The position numbers were made by a program, and so were the translations under genes. A stretch of DNA of 64,000 nucleotides from Ligilactobacillus faecis. GTDB lineage: Bacteria; Bacillota; Bacilli; Lactobacillales; Lactobacillaceae. The notes below the pieces were generated by a model. That model worked only from the letters and a program-made list of their open reading frames with translations. It had not been told where the DNA came from and did not search any database. Positions 26,131-34,716 of this stretch are shown piece after piece. The first letter of the stretch is position 1, and the number at the start of each line of letters is the position of its first letter. The stretch covers positions 658,501 to 722,500 of the forward strand of contig NZ_CP123639.1 in the NCBI RefSeq assembly GCF_029889745.1, in the 5' to 3' direction.

Positions 26131-26955
26131 TCATAGCTTTTCTAGCAAATAAGGTAACGCAGCTGCATAGTCGACTCCAAAACGGGCATCTCGTGGCTGA
26201 GGTGTGAGGCGGATCGCAAGGGTGATAAAATCCATTGCGATCTTAGTCGCTGCCCGCAGATCTTGTCCTTTGAGCATGCCAGCCAGTAAAACACTCGCAA
26301 AAATATCTCCCGTCCCAAAATAATTCCCAGCTGATCTTGGGCGGGCTTCATACCAGAGTTTTCCATGATCATAACCGACAACGATCACTTTATCTGCACT
26401 TTTTATCCCAGTCAAAAGTGCTTGTTCTAAACTAAAACAGTCAACTAATCGCAGTAAGAGTTGCTCAGCTTGGTCAAGTGCAACTGGAGAAGTAGTCAAA
26501 GCCTCATCTAAAAGGAGTTGGGCTTCTGTTAAATTAGGTGTTGCAACTGTCGCATGCTTGAGCAATTTTTTCATTTGAGTGACATAATCAGCATCGAACC
26601 CTTTATAAAGTTTACCATCATCGGCCATAACTGGATCGACTAACAAAAGCGTTTCTGGTGTCTTTAAATAGTTGATGTTTGCTAAAATGACTTCGAGCGG
26701 TCTTAGCCCTAAATATCCCAGATAAACGGCCGAAAACGAGAGCTCTAATGTTTGCCAATGCTGGAGAATGCGTGACATTTCAGAGGAAAGATCTAAGTAG
26801 GTATTTTCACCAAATCCGCCGGTGTGCGTTGATAACAGCGCAGTCGGCAAAACATCAGGTCGAAGGTCGACAGCACTTAGCAAGGGTAGCGCAACGCTCA
26901 TCGAAACCTGACCCACACAAGACAGATCTTGACTGATCAAAACATTGGCCTTCAT
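26131..26955 (-). CDS. pdxK: pyridoxal/pyridoxamine kinase (PdxK/ThiD superfamily)
   Basis: This 274-residue ribokinase-fold enzyme phosphorylates vitamin B6 vitamers. Motifs are VLISQDLSCVGQVSM at the substrate strand, LLSTHTGGFG (family loop), DPVMADDGKLY (about 127) and the catalytic GTGDIFASVL near 217, where Asp is the base. It matches the pyridoxamine kinase branch rather than ThiD. It is upstream of the ECF S-component gene, giving an uptake-plus-trapping pair. Confidence 0.88.
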   Translation of the reverse strand: MKANVLISQDLSCVGQVSMSVALPLLSAVDLRPDVLPTALLSTHTGGFGENTYLDLSSEMSRILQHWQTLELSFSAVYLGYLGLRPLEVILANINYLKTPETLLLVDPVMADDGKLYKGFDADYVTQMKKLLKHATVATPNLTEAQLLLDEALTTSPVALDQAEQLLLRLVDCFSLEQALLTGIKSADKVIVVGYDHGKLWYEARPRSAGNYFGTGDIFASVLLAGMLKGQDLRAATKIAMDFITLAIRLTPQPRDARFGVDYAAALPYLLEKL

Positions 26956-27166
26956 TTCAGTTGGTCACATCCTTTTTTTGGCACCATAACTTATTACTAG
27001 TATGCTCGATCATACGAGCTTGTAAGTATTATATCATCTTTAATACGCACTTAACCACGGCATTTACAATTCTTTTTGAGAAAAGGTAGATTTATTGTGC
27101 GAAATCAAGTTATAATACGAATGCTTTATATTCGCTAAAAAATTAAAGCCAGAAAGGAATCTTACT

Positions 27167-27538
27167 ATGTCATTGTTCTCAACGATCTTACTTTTTGTTG
27201 TAGCTTTAGAAGCACTTTACATCATGGGACTTGAGATGTTTGCTTCTAATGAAAAGCTCCATGAGATCTTTGGACTCAGAAAAGAATATTTAGAAATGCC
27301 TGAAGCTCGGGTTGCTATGGCCAATCAAGGGCTTTATAACGGTTTTATCGGAGCTGGGCTCTTGCTTAGTCGTTTTGTTTTACCAAGTAATGCCCAATAC
27401 AGTGCAAGCTTGATGTTTGTTTGTTTTGTCGTCGTTGCAGCGATCTACGGCTGGTTGAGCGCTAAAAATCCTAAGATCTTATTAGCACAAGGTTCACCTG
27501 CGCTCTTAGCCTTACTAGCCTTGCTCATCTTGCACTAA
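27167..27538 (+). CDS. DUF1304-family membrane protein
   Basis: A 123-residue protein with four hydrophobic helices and the DUF1304 features ALEALYIMGLEMF near the N-terminus and ANQGLYNGFIGAGLL in the middle. The function of the family is unknown. The ATG follows AGAAAGGAA, and a TATAAT box lies about 50 bp upstream. It is monocistronic with its own terminator. Confidence 0.85.
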   Translation: MSLFSTILLFVVALEALYIMGLEMFASNEKLHEIFGLRKEYLEMPEARVAMANQGLYNGFIGAGLLLSRFVLPSNAQYSASLMFVCFVVVAAIYGWLSAKNPKILLAQGSPALLALLALLILH

Positions 27539-27574
27539 AAAACAGTTTAGGTCAGAGGCCTAAACTGTTTTTTC
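27536..27574 (+). terminator. terminator after the DUF1304 gene
   Basis: AAAAAACAGTTTAGG and CCTAAACTGTTTTTT form a 15-bp stem with a short loop. Confidence 0.9.
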
Positions 27575-27617
27575 ATATATAAGATCAGGTATTTTGAATG
27601 ACGATTTCTTTTAGACT

Positions 27618-27656
27618 AAAAAAATGATCTCAAGTTTGCACTTGAGATCATTTTTG
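27618..27656. terminator. terminator downstream of nupC
   Basis: AAAAATGATCTCAAGT-TTGC-ACTTGAGATCATTTTT is a perfect stem with a tetraloop, usable in both directions. Confidence 0.9.
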
Positions 27657-27671
27657 AGTGCTATTATATTT

Positions 27672-28913
27672 TTACCAAACGAACAAGCCGACCATTGCTG
27701 CTGATAGTAAGGAAACTAAGATCCCGGAAAGCAACATGTAGCCTACGTTCTTCGAGATAAGATCGTTCTTTTCACGGTCAACGATCCCTTTGAAACAGCC
27801 GATGATCATCCCAACGGTCGAGAAGTTCGCAAAAGAAGTTACAAAGACTGTCAAGACTGCTTTATAGTGTGGAGCAAAATCTTTGATCGTGTCAGTCACT
27901 TGACCCATAACAACAAATTCATTTGTAACTAACTTCATCCCCATATATTGTGAGAATTGGAAGGCTTCACCTGCTGGAAGACCCATCAACCATGCAAATG
28001 GATACATCACGATCCCAAGTAAATGTTCTAATGAAAGCCATGGATTGATCAAACCTAAAAGCTTGTTGATCAAAGCAGCTAAAGCAACGAAAGCAATAAC
28101 GTTGGCAGCAATGATCAAGATCAAACGACCTGCACCTAAGATCGAATCACCTAAGAAGGAGAAGAAAGGTTCTTTCTTAGGTTTACCGTTAGCATCAACA
28201 TCACCGATCTCAGCTTCAGCCATCGCTGAACCTTTCATCGTTGCGATCGTATCTTCTTCAGGAGAAACTTTGACTGGGTTCAACATCGCTACGACTGTTA
28301 AGGCGTTGATCACGTTAACTGGCACAGCCGTCAAGATGTATTCACCTGGCATCATCTGTGTATAAGAACCGATGATCGAAGCTGTCACACAGCTCATCGA
28401 CATCATCGCCAATGTCAAATTACGTTTGGCATTGATCTGTTTAAGTTGTAAGGAAGAAACAGCAAGTGCTTCAGTATTCCCAAGAAACATCATTTCGATC
28501 GCAAAGAATGATTCAAACTTAGGTTGTCCTGTAAGTTTAGATAACCCCCGACCGATCCATTTGATGATCCAAGGTAAAACACCGATATAAGTCAAAATAT
28601 CAAACAATGGAACGACCATCAAGATCGGGAGCAGAACTTGCACGAACCAGTCCATTTGCTTGACTTTGACCATACTTGGGATCGCAAATTCGATCCCAAC
28701 GTACGCGATCTTCATCAATTCGTTAAAGCCAGCAGCTGCCCCTTCAACGATCGCACGTCCGACCGAAAAGCTCGTTAAGAACCAAGCCATCACCAAGTTG
28801 AACACGACCATCGTGAGCACCCCACGCCAATTGATCGCATGCCGATCCTTTGAAAAAGCGTAACCGATCGCCAAGAAGATCACTAAACCTACAACATTTA
28901 TTGCTAAATACAA
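27672..28913 (-). CDS. nupC: concentrative nucleoside transporter (NupC/CNT family)
   Basis: A 413-residue CNT transporter with about ten helices. Signatures include FVQVLLPILMVVPLFDIL, the conserved FFAIEMMFLGNTEAL (about 145-160) and NEFVVMGQ with SFANFSTVGMIIG near the C-terminus. It imports nucleosides by cation symport and would feed the salvage enzymes at 4.3-5.8 kb. The best start is TTG at 28913, with AGAGGAG 8 nt upstream; earlier starts overlap that site. It is divergent from the small RNA gene at 29.3 kb. Confidence 0.92.
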   Translation of the reverse strand: MYLAINVVGLVIFLAIGYAFSKDRHAINWRGVLTMVVFNLVMAWFLTSFSVGRAIVEGAAAGFNELMKIAYVGIEFAIPSMVKVKQMDWFVQVLLPILMVVPLFDILTYIGVLPWIIKWIGRGLSKLTGQPKFESFFAIEMMFLGNTEALAVSSLQLKQINAKRNLTLAMMSMSCVTASIIGSYTQMMPGEYILTAVPVNVINALTVVAMLNPVKVSPEEDTIATMKGSAMAEAEIGDVDANGKPKKEPFFSFLGDSILGAGRLILIIAANVIAFVALAALINKLLGLINPWLSLEHLLGIVMYPFAWLMGLPAGEAFQFSQYMGMKLVTNEFVVMGQVTDTIKDFAPHYKAVLTVFVTSFANFSTVGMIIGCFKGIVDREKNDLISKNVGYMLLSGILVSLLSAAMVGLFVW

Positions 28914-29242
28914 GATAATTTCTCCTCTCTTTATCAATAAAAATAATAGCAATACTGATATGACTGTAAAACTTCAATTAGTATATCTATTTCCATCAGA
29001 TTTGTAAATATCCTTATTATTTTTATTTAATCTTCAAAAATAAAAAAAATATAATCTATTCCTACAAAAGATACGTACCAATCGCAAAATAAATAACGGT
29101 CGATCAACAAAAAGAACGAACAACCGCCTAACAAAAGAACGAACGATTATAACAAAATTAGCCGATTAATCAAAAAATAATTTCATTACGTGCATATTTT
29201 AACAAAATCTCGCACCCGAGTAAACTTTTGCGTTTTCCCGAA

Positions 29243-29279
29243 TGAAAGCGTTGACAAAAAGAATACAAACGAGTAGAAT
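29243..29279 (+). promoter_or_regulatory. strong promoter overlapped by a cre (CcpA) site
   Basis: TTGACA (29251-29256), a 17-bp spacer and TAGAAT (29274-29279) make a near-ideal sigma-A promoter. TGAAAGCGTTGACA (29243-29256) matches the cre consensus TGWAANCGNTNWCA fully and covers the -35 box. A second site with 13 of 14 matches lies on the other strand at 29332-29345 in the transcribed region. CcpA repression is therefore likely. Confidence 0.8.
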
Positions 29280-29304
29280 AAAACTTGAAAAGGAGATAAA
29301 GCCA

Positions 29305-29397
29305 CTGTACGTACGTTATAAAATGTTGGTATATCAACGTTTTCATCTTGATGATTTTTTAGAACTCAAGCGACTTAGATCTCCTTTTGATCGCTAG
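29305..29397 (+). CDS. possible short peptide within the small RNA
   Basis: A 30-codon frame from CTG (29305) or 24 codons from ATG (29323) ends at TAG 29395-29397. The peptide is rich in Arg, Leu and aromatic residues (MLVYQRFHLDDFLELKR...). A strong AAAAGGAG site lies 9 nt before the CTG but 21 nt before the ATG. The same site is complementary to a segment just before the stop codon, so translation may be self-masked. Start and reality are uncertain. Confidence 0.35.
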   Translation: MYVRYKMLVYQRFHLDDFLELKRLRSPFDR

Positions 29398-29489
29398 ACA
29401 GACGGATCACCGATAATGTAAAAGAAGATCGTGAAAGAACGCTAAGCGGTGATGAAAGGTCTGTTTAGTTACATGTATCCAAAGAAAGA

Positions 29490-29523
29490 GGGAGCGCCTT
29501 GCTTTAGAGGCGTTCCCTTTTTT
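29490..29523 (+). terminator. terminator of the small RNA
   Basis: GGGAGCGCCT and AGGCGTTCCC around an 8-nt loop, followed by TTTTTTT. Confidence 0.9.
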
Positions 29524-29750
29524 AGCTACTCCAACCCTTTGATATCAGCTTTTTAAATAAAAACACGAATGTTTAACAGAAAATATTTTTTATTTTTTCG
29601 GGTGTTTATTTTTAAGTGTTACTTTTGTCGCCAAGATCTTTTAAGCTATTTTAAGTTTCCTTTAAACTAAGGCATGTGGCTCTATCTCAAAATACACCTC
29701 ATGCTAAAATATACTTAAATAATTATATATTTTTCGATAGAAAGGTAGGT

Positions 29751-29792
29751 TTGCACGAGTGGACGACTCTCATCCCCCGCGCTTTATTTTGA
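29751..29792 (+). CDS. possible leader peptide upstream of the P-type ATPase
   Basis: A TTG-initiated frame of 13 codons (MHEWTTLIPRALF) with AAAGGTAGG just upstream lies 92 bp before the ATPase start in its leader. Position and the ribosome-binding site suggest an attenuation or sensing peptide, as known for mgtL upstream of some Mg2+ ATPases. No alternative hairpins were clear, so this is tentative. The rest of 29524-29884 is AT-rich leader without other evident genes. Confidence 0.25.
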   Translation: MHEWTTLIPRALF

Positions 29793-29884
29793 TCCAATCC
29801 CATAAGGTCTTAGCTATTTACCGTGAATAATTTCTTGAATTTGACTATTACATTGTTCATTTTTAGAAAGGAAGACACAAATAA

Positions 29885-32554
29885 TTGGAACCTTATCAGA
29901 GTAAATCAGAAGAACTACTCCAAAAATATGAAGAACACGACCCGCTGGCTGGACTGACGAGTGCTCAAGCTCACAAACAGTTGGCTCTTGATGGTCCAAA
30001 CACTTTAACGACTAAAAAGACACCTAAATGGCAACTATTTATCCGTCAATTCAATAATATGATCATTTATATTTTGTTATTGGCGACAGCTTTGACACTT
30101 TTTTTAGAGCACTATACCGATGCGCTCGTGATCTCCGCTGTGATCATCGCCAATGCGGTGATCGGCTACTATCAGGAAGCAAATGCGGCCGATGCTCTAG
30201 CAAAGATCAAAGAATTATTGGCGACAAAAGCAACTGTTTATCGCGATAAAAGACGCCAAGATATCGAGGCCAAAGAACTTATCGTAGGTGATGTCGTTTA
30301 TTTAGAAGCAGGCGATCAAGTTCCCGCAGACTTACGCCTTTTAAAAACAGCCGACTTGCGGATCGAAGAATCTGCTTTGACTGGTGAAGCAGACGCTGTT
30401 GATAAAGAGGCCTGTGAGCTAGCAGAAGCGCACCTGCCCCTAGCTAAGCAACTCAATATGGCTTTTTCCTCCACGACTGTTGTCAATGGTTCTGGGCTGG
30501 GCGTCGTAGTTGCAACGGGAAAAAACACTGAACTTGGAAAGATCTCACAAGCTGTTTCAAATGCGAAAACACGTCCAACACCATTGATGCGTGACATCAA
30601 CGCGCTTGGAAGAACTGTCTCACTTTGTGTTTTGAGCGCCGCCATTTTGCTCTTTATCCTAGGGTTATTTTTAGAGAGCTACTCGCTTTCAGTTTTGACT
30701 TTAGCGATCGTCACGATGATCGTTGGTTCGATCCCAGAAGGACTTCCAGCCACAACTTCAGTCATTTTAGCCTTAGGTGTGGCTGACCTTGCCAAAAATA
30801 AAAATGCGATCGTCAAAAGCTTACCTTCAGCTGAAACTTTAGGGGCTGTTGATGTGATCGCAACTGACAAAACTGGGACTCTGACTAAAAACGAAATGAC
30901 TTTGACAGATATTTATCTTGCCAAACAACATCTTTCTGTCAGCGGAAGTGGTTATGCTCCTTACGGCGAATTATTTGAAAAAGGCCGTCCTCTCAGCAAG
31001 CGCAGTCCTGAGCTCCAAGAACTTTTGACTGCGGGCTTTTTCGCTAACGATACAACGTTGACCCAAAGTAAAGGGACTTGGGAGATCAACGGCGAACCGA
31101 CCGATGGCGCCTTTTTAACGGCATATTACAAATTATTGCCTAAAAAACAACAGTTACCACTGACAAAACTCGATCTCTTACCGTTTGACTCAGTGCACCG
31201 TTATATTGCTAGTTTAGTCATGGCCGCCGATCAAACAAAAAAGATCTATTTGAAAGGTGCCCCAGATAAAATCTTTGCCTTTGCCCAAAAACAAGATCCA
31301 AATTTTGAGCGCAGCTTCTGGCAAACACGCGCTGATCATTTAGCAAAACAAGGAAAACGTGTCGTTGCTTTAGGCGCGATCACAGCAGATCAAGCACTCA
31401 CAGAATTAGAGCATGAACATTTAGAACAAGGTTTCAAATTTCTAGGCTTAGTTGGGATCATCGATCCACCTCGTCCTGAAGTTATCGCTGCTTTACGCGA
31501 GATGCGAAAAGCTCACGTCGAAGTAAAAATGATCACAGGTGATGCCCCACTGACAGCTAAAGCGATCGGGCAACAGCTAGGTTTGAGCGAGCGTAAACTT
31601 CAAGCGATCACAGGTCAAGAATGGGATCAACTCTCTGCGGCCGAAAAACAAGTGGCCGCTGTAGAAAATCAGATCTTTGCCCGTACGACTCCAGAAAATA
31701 AACTTGAGATCATCGAAGCTTTGCAACAAAAAGGCAAAGTTACAGCGATGACAGGCGATGGCGTCAATGATGCTCCAGCTTTGAAGAAAGCTGACATCGG
31801 TGTTGCGATGGGGATCAAAGGGACAGACGCAGCAAAAGAAGCAGCCGATATGATCTTGACAGATGACAACTTCCAAACGCTGACAACTGCGATCCGCGAA
31901 GGACGACGGATCTATGACAATATCAAAAAGAGCATTCTCTTTCTTTTACCGACGTCTTTTGCCGAGGGATTGATCATCTTTTTAACGATCCTCTTTGATC
32001 GCGAGATGCCTTTACAAGCAACACAACTCCTTTGGATCAACTTAGTTTCAGCTTTGACGATCCAGTTTGCGTTCATCTTTGAACCAGGAGCGAGCGATCT
32101 GATGAAACGGCCACCCCGTGCTAGCGCAAGCCGCTTATTAGGTAAGCGCGAATTGATCCAACTTGGCTACGTCTCGCTTTTGATAGCTTTAGTTGGTCTT
32201 TTAGCTTACGAAGGCTTGATCCAGACTGGAGCTTCAAGTGCGCTCGCAAGTACTGCAATGGTCAACATCATCGTCTTTAGCAAGATCTTTTATTTGTTCA
32301 ATATCCGCACAGATGCTTCTGCTTTTTCAAGTGCGTCTTTTACAAATAAAAAAGCCTTTTTGATCATCTTACTCATGATCGTACTCCAATTAGGGCTGAC
32401 CTATCTGCCTTTCATGCAAGATGCTTTTAGCACGACTGGGATGCAATTAGGTGAATGGATCTTGACCATTCTTTGCGGTTTTAGTATTTTAGTCATCACT
32501 GAATTAGAGAAAGTTTTTTTCCATAAGAAAAGAGCGCTTCGTCTCAAAGCGTAA
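29885..32554 (+). CDS. P-type cation-transporting ATPase (type II)
   Basis: An 889-residue pump with an N-terminal cation-ATPase domain, an A-domain loop TGEADAV, M4 motif SIPEGLPATT, phosphorylation site DKTGTLT near residue 330, KGAPD nucleotide-binding loop, TGDGVNDAPALKKADIGVAMG hinge (in part), and six C-terminal helices. It resembles the Ca2+/Mn2+ pumps of lactic bacteria, but the M6 ligand Asp of SERCA is replaced (INLVSALT) and M5 Asn is Ser, so the transported ion is open. The start is TTG (29885) after AGAAAGGAAG. Its terminator was duplicated by an IS insertion. Confidence 0.88.
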   Translation: MEPYQSKSEELLQKYEEHDPLAGLTSAQAHKQLALDGPNTLTTKKTPKWQLFIRQFNNMIIYILLLATALTLFLEHYTDALVISAVIIANAVIGYYQEANAADALAKIKELLATKATVYRDKRRQDIEAKELIVGDVVYLEAGDQVPADLRLLKTADLRIEESALTGEADAVDKEACELAEAHLPLAKQLNMAFSSTTVVNGSGLGVVVATGKNTELGKISQAVSNAKTRPTPLMRDINALGRTVSLCVLSAAILLFILGLFLESYSLSVLTLAIVTMIVGSIPEGLPATTSVILALGVADLAKNKNAIVKSLPSAETLGAVDVIATDKTGTLTKNEMTLTDIYLAKQHLSVSGSGYAPYGELFEKGRPLSKRSPELQELLTAGFFANDTTLTQSKGTWEINGEPTDGAFLTAYYKLLPKKQQLPLTKLDLLPFDSVHRYIASLVMAADQTKKIYLKGAPDKIFAFAQKQDPNFERSFWQTRADHLAKQGKRVVALGAITADQALTELEHEHLEQGFKFLGLVGIIDPPRPEVIAALREMRKAHVEVKMITGDAPLTAKAIGQQLGLSERKLQAITGQEWDQLSAAEKQVAAVENQIFARTTPENKLEIIEALQQKGKVTAMTGDGVNDAPALKKADIGVAMGIKGTDAAKEAADMILTDDNFQTLTTAIREGRRIYDNIKKSILFLLPTSFAEGLIIFLTILFDREMPLQATQLLWINLVSALTIQFAFIFEPGASDLMKRPPRASASRLLGKRELIQLGYVSLLIALVGLLAYEGLIQTGASSALASTAMVNIIVFSKIFYLFNIRTDASAFSSASFTNKKAFLIILLMIVLQLGLTYLPFMQDAFSTTGMQLGEWILTILCGFSILVITELEKVFFHKKRALRLKA

Positions 32555-32555
32555 A

Positions 32556-32588
32556 CAAAAAGCAGGCTGTAAATCAGCCTGCTTCAGA
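32556..32588 (+). terminator. P-type ATPase terminator, left copy (target duplication)
   Basis: AAAAAGCAGGCT and AGCCTGCT form the stem around GTAAATC, 10 bp after the ATPase stop. The 23-bp hairpin at 32561-32583 is repeated exactly at 34104-34126, beyond the IS. The left copy has lost its T run, which now lies after the right copy. Confidence 0.85.
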
Positions 32589-34103
32589 ATGTAGACTAAG
32601 TCATCAGAGTATGTGCTCTGGTGACTTTTTTTTGTATAATTAAAGAAAACGGTTACGGAGGTGCTCATTATGCTTCACAAAAGTGATCCCAATCTCAAAC
32701 GCTGTGAATATGCTCGTACTTCTCTAGATGATTTGGTCCCAAAAGATCATTTACTCCGTAAAATTGATCAAATTATTGATTTCTCTTTTATTTATGATCT
32801 TGTCGAAGATTCCTATTGTAAAAATAATGGTCGTCCTAGTCTTGACCCTGTACTACTCATAAAGATTCCTTTGATCCAAAATCTATTTGGTATTCGTTCT
32901 ATGCGTCAAACGATCAAAGAAATTCAAGTTAATGTCGCTTATCGATGGTTTCTAGGACTAGGTTTAAATGATCCTGTTCCTCATTTCTCTACCTACGGTA
33001 AAAATTATAAAAGAAGATTTGCTGAAAGCCATGTAATAGAAGCTATTTTTGCTCATATTTTGAAACTCTGTTTAGAAAATGATCTTATCGACACAACTGA
33101 TATCTTTATTGATGGAACTCATTTGAAAGCTGCTGCTAACAGCCGTAAATATACTACTGAAGTTATTGAAACTAAGTCAAAATTTATGAGTGAAGATCTC
33201 GAAAAAGAAATAAATGTAGATAGAGCTAAACATCAAAAGAAACCCTTAAAAGAAGAAAAACCTAAAAAAAAACTAGACAAGTAAAAATATCTAAAACTGA
33301 TCCTGATAGTGGATGGTTTCATAAGGGTGAACACAAACAGGTTTTTGCCTATAACGTTCAAGCTGCCTGTGATAAAAATGGGTGGCTCTTAGCTTATGTG
33401 GTCGGTGCGGGAAATATCCATGATACGCAACTTTTTCCTGAAATATTTGAAAAAGTACGGAAGTACGACCCACAATATATTATCGCTGATTCTGGCTATA
33501 AAACACCCACGATCGCACACTTTTTACTATCTCAAGGCATAATTCCCATTCTTCCTTATAAACGCCCAAGGGGCAAAGTTGGTACGCTTAGACCCAAAGA
33601 TTTTGTTTATGATGAATATTATGATTGTTATTTATGTCCTGGCGATCAAATCTTAATGTACTCCACAACTAATCGAAGTGGTTATCGTGAATATAAAAGT
33701 GATCCTACAATCTGTGAAAAATGTCCTTTACTGCACAAATGTACACAAAGTAAAAATCATCAAAGAGTTATCGCTCGTCATGTTTGGCAAGATAGTATGG
33801 AAAAATGTGAGGATATCAGGCATCAAACTGGCTCAAAATTAAAGTATGAAGCGCGAAAGGAGACGATCGAAAGAAATTTTGGTTCGGCAAAAGAATATCA
33901 CAACTTGAGATACGCCCGAGAAGTAGGAATTGATAAAATTCTAGCTAAAGTTGGGTTGATATTTGCGTGCCTAAATCTAAAAAAATTGGTAAAAATACTG
34001 GGGAAAAACCCTGTTATATTCGTATATTTCAAAGTATATAGTTATAAAAATACATAAAAAAACAAACTCTATCCGATTTGAATAGAGTTTGTCTACGTTC
34101 TGA
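32584..34103 (+). mobile_element. IS1182-like insertion sequence, 1520 bp
   Basis: Short inverted repeats TCAGAATGTAGAC (32584) and GTCTACGTTCTGA (ending 34103) match at 12 of 13 positions. The flanks are a 23-bp direct duplication that comprises the complete stem-loop of the ATPase terminator. A second hairpin terminator (AGTCATCAGAG...CTCTGGTGACT then T8) just inside the left end blocks read-through into the transposase. The element carries one transposase in two frames. Confidence 0.88.
32670..34057 (+). pseudogene. IS1182-like transposase split by a -1 frameshift at A9
   Basis: The N-terminal half (32670-33284) has the family start HKSDPNLKRCEYARTSLDDL, GRPSLDPVLLIK and the Asp region DIFIDGTHLKAAAN. 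It stops at TAA 33284, just after PKKK coded by a run of nine A (33264-33272). In the -1 frame the protein continues directly as TRQVKISKTDPDSGWFHKGE through IADSGYKTP and the Glu region KETIERNFGSAKE to 34057. A single-base deletion or programmed/transcriptional slippage at A9 explains it. The ATG at 32670 follows GGAGGTG. Confidence 0.85.
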
Positions 34104-34131
34104 AGCAGGCTGTAAATCAGCCTGCTTTTTG
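34104..34131 (+). terminator. P-type ATPase terminator, right copy
   Basis: The second copy of the AGCAGGCT...AGCCTGCT hairpin, here still followed by TTTTTG. It now terminates the IS rather than the ATPase. Confidence 0.85.
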
Positions 34132-34174
34132 TTTACAATAGACTTAACATGTTCTAACTCAAGGGGGAAAAATA

Positions 34175-34675
34175 ATGACACACACAATAACTTGTCGCCA
34201 AACTTTAGCCGTCACAAGTCACCGCGTCTTAGCTAGCGATCTAAATGAACACGAAACAGTCTATGGCGGAAGACTCCTGAGTTTACTTGATGGCACAGCT
34301 TCGATCTCTGCTAGTCGCTGCGCTAGAACTCAATGCGTGACTGGTCTAGTAGAAGATGTTGACTTTATCGCTCCTTTTGCCTTACAAGACTCCCTTTGCA
34401 TCGAAGCTTATGTCACTGGGATCGGTCAGAGATCCCTTGAAGTTTTTGCCAAAGTCATCGGCGAACATTTAAATACAGGTGAACGCTTTTTAGGAGCAAC
34501 AGCTTTTTTGACGTTTGTCACGTTAGAAAAAGTCGCGCTACCGACTTTACAGCCTGAAACACCAGAAGAAAAAGCTTTGTGCCAAGGCTTTTTAGCACGG
34601 CAAACGACCCGCAAACAAAAACGGCAAGCCAAAAAAGTCCTTTTTAAGCAGCTCACACTTACGCCCCCATGGTAA
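34175..34675 (+). CDS. acyl-CoA thioesterase, hotdog fold
   Basis: A 166-residue YciA/BFIT-like thioesterase. Features are VLASDLNEHETVYGGRLLSLLDGTAS (hotdog helix with the Asn/Gly-rich turn and catalytic Asp region) and VEDVDFIAPF. It hydrolyses acyl-CoA; the acyl chain is not deducible. The C-terminal extension is basic (RKQKRQAKK). The ATG follows AAGGGGG. It stands between an IS and its own terminator, likely monocistronic. Confidence 0.87.
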   Translation: MTHTITCRQTLAVTSHRVLASDLNEHETVYGGRLLSLLDGTASISASRCARTQCVTGLVEDVDFIAPFALQDSLCIEAYVTGIGQRSLEVFAKVIGEHLNTGERFLGATAFLTFVTLEKVALPTLQPETPEEKALCQGFLARQTTRKQKRQAKKVLFKQLTLTPPW

Positions 34676-34677
34676 AA

Positions 34678-34712
34678 AAATAGTCACCAGTATCAGACTA
34701 GTGACACTTTTT
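34678..34712. terminator. terminator between the thioesterase and the small ORF
   Basis: AGTCACCAG and CTAGTGACA form a stem with one mismatch, followed by TTTTTT. Confidence 0.7.
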
Positions 34713-34716
34713 TAGA

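Larger units (their letters stand above)
29286..29523 (+). ncRNA. CcpA-controlled small structured RNA of about 235 nt, unassigned
   Basis: A self-contained transcription unit: strong promoter at 29251-29279, strong terminator at 29490-29523, and no known riboswitch motif that I could recognise. Two folded parts are visible. First, AAAAGGAGAT (29289-29298) pairs perfectly with ATCTCCTTTT (29379-29388). Second, a long hairpin at about 29394-29468 is built from ACAGAC/GTCTGT and ATCACCG/CGGTGAT. It also contains a possible short peptide frame (29305-29397). The P-type ATPase starts 360 bp after the terminator, so a leader role is less likely than a stand-alone or dual-function sRNA. Confidence 0.65.

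Noticed and set aside
29281-29884. M-box Mg2+ or yybP-ykoY Mn2+ riboswitch upstream of the P-type ATPase
   Set aside because: Neither conserved core could be found on either strand, and the RNA has its own terminator 360 bp before the ATPase gene.
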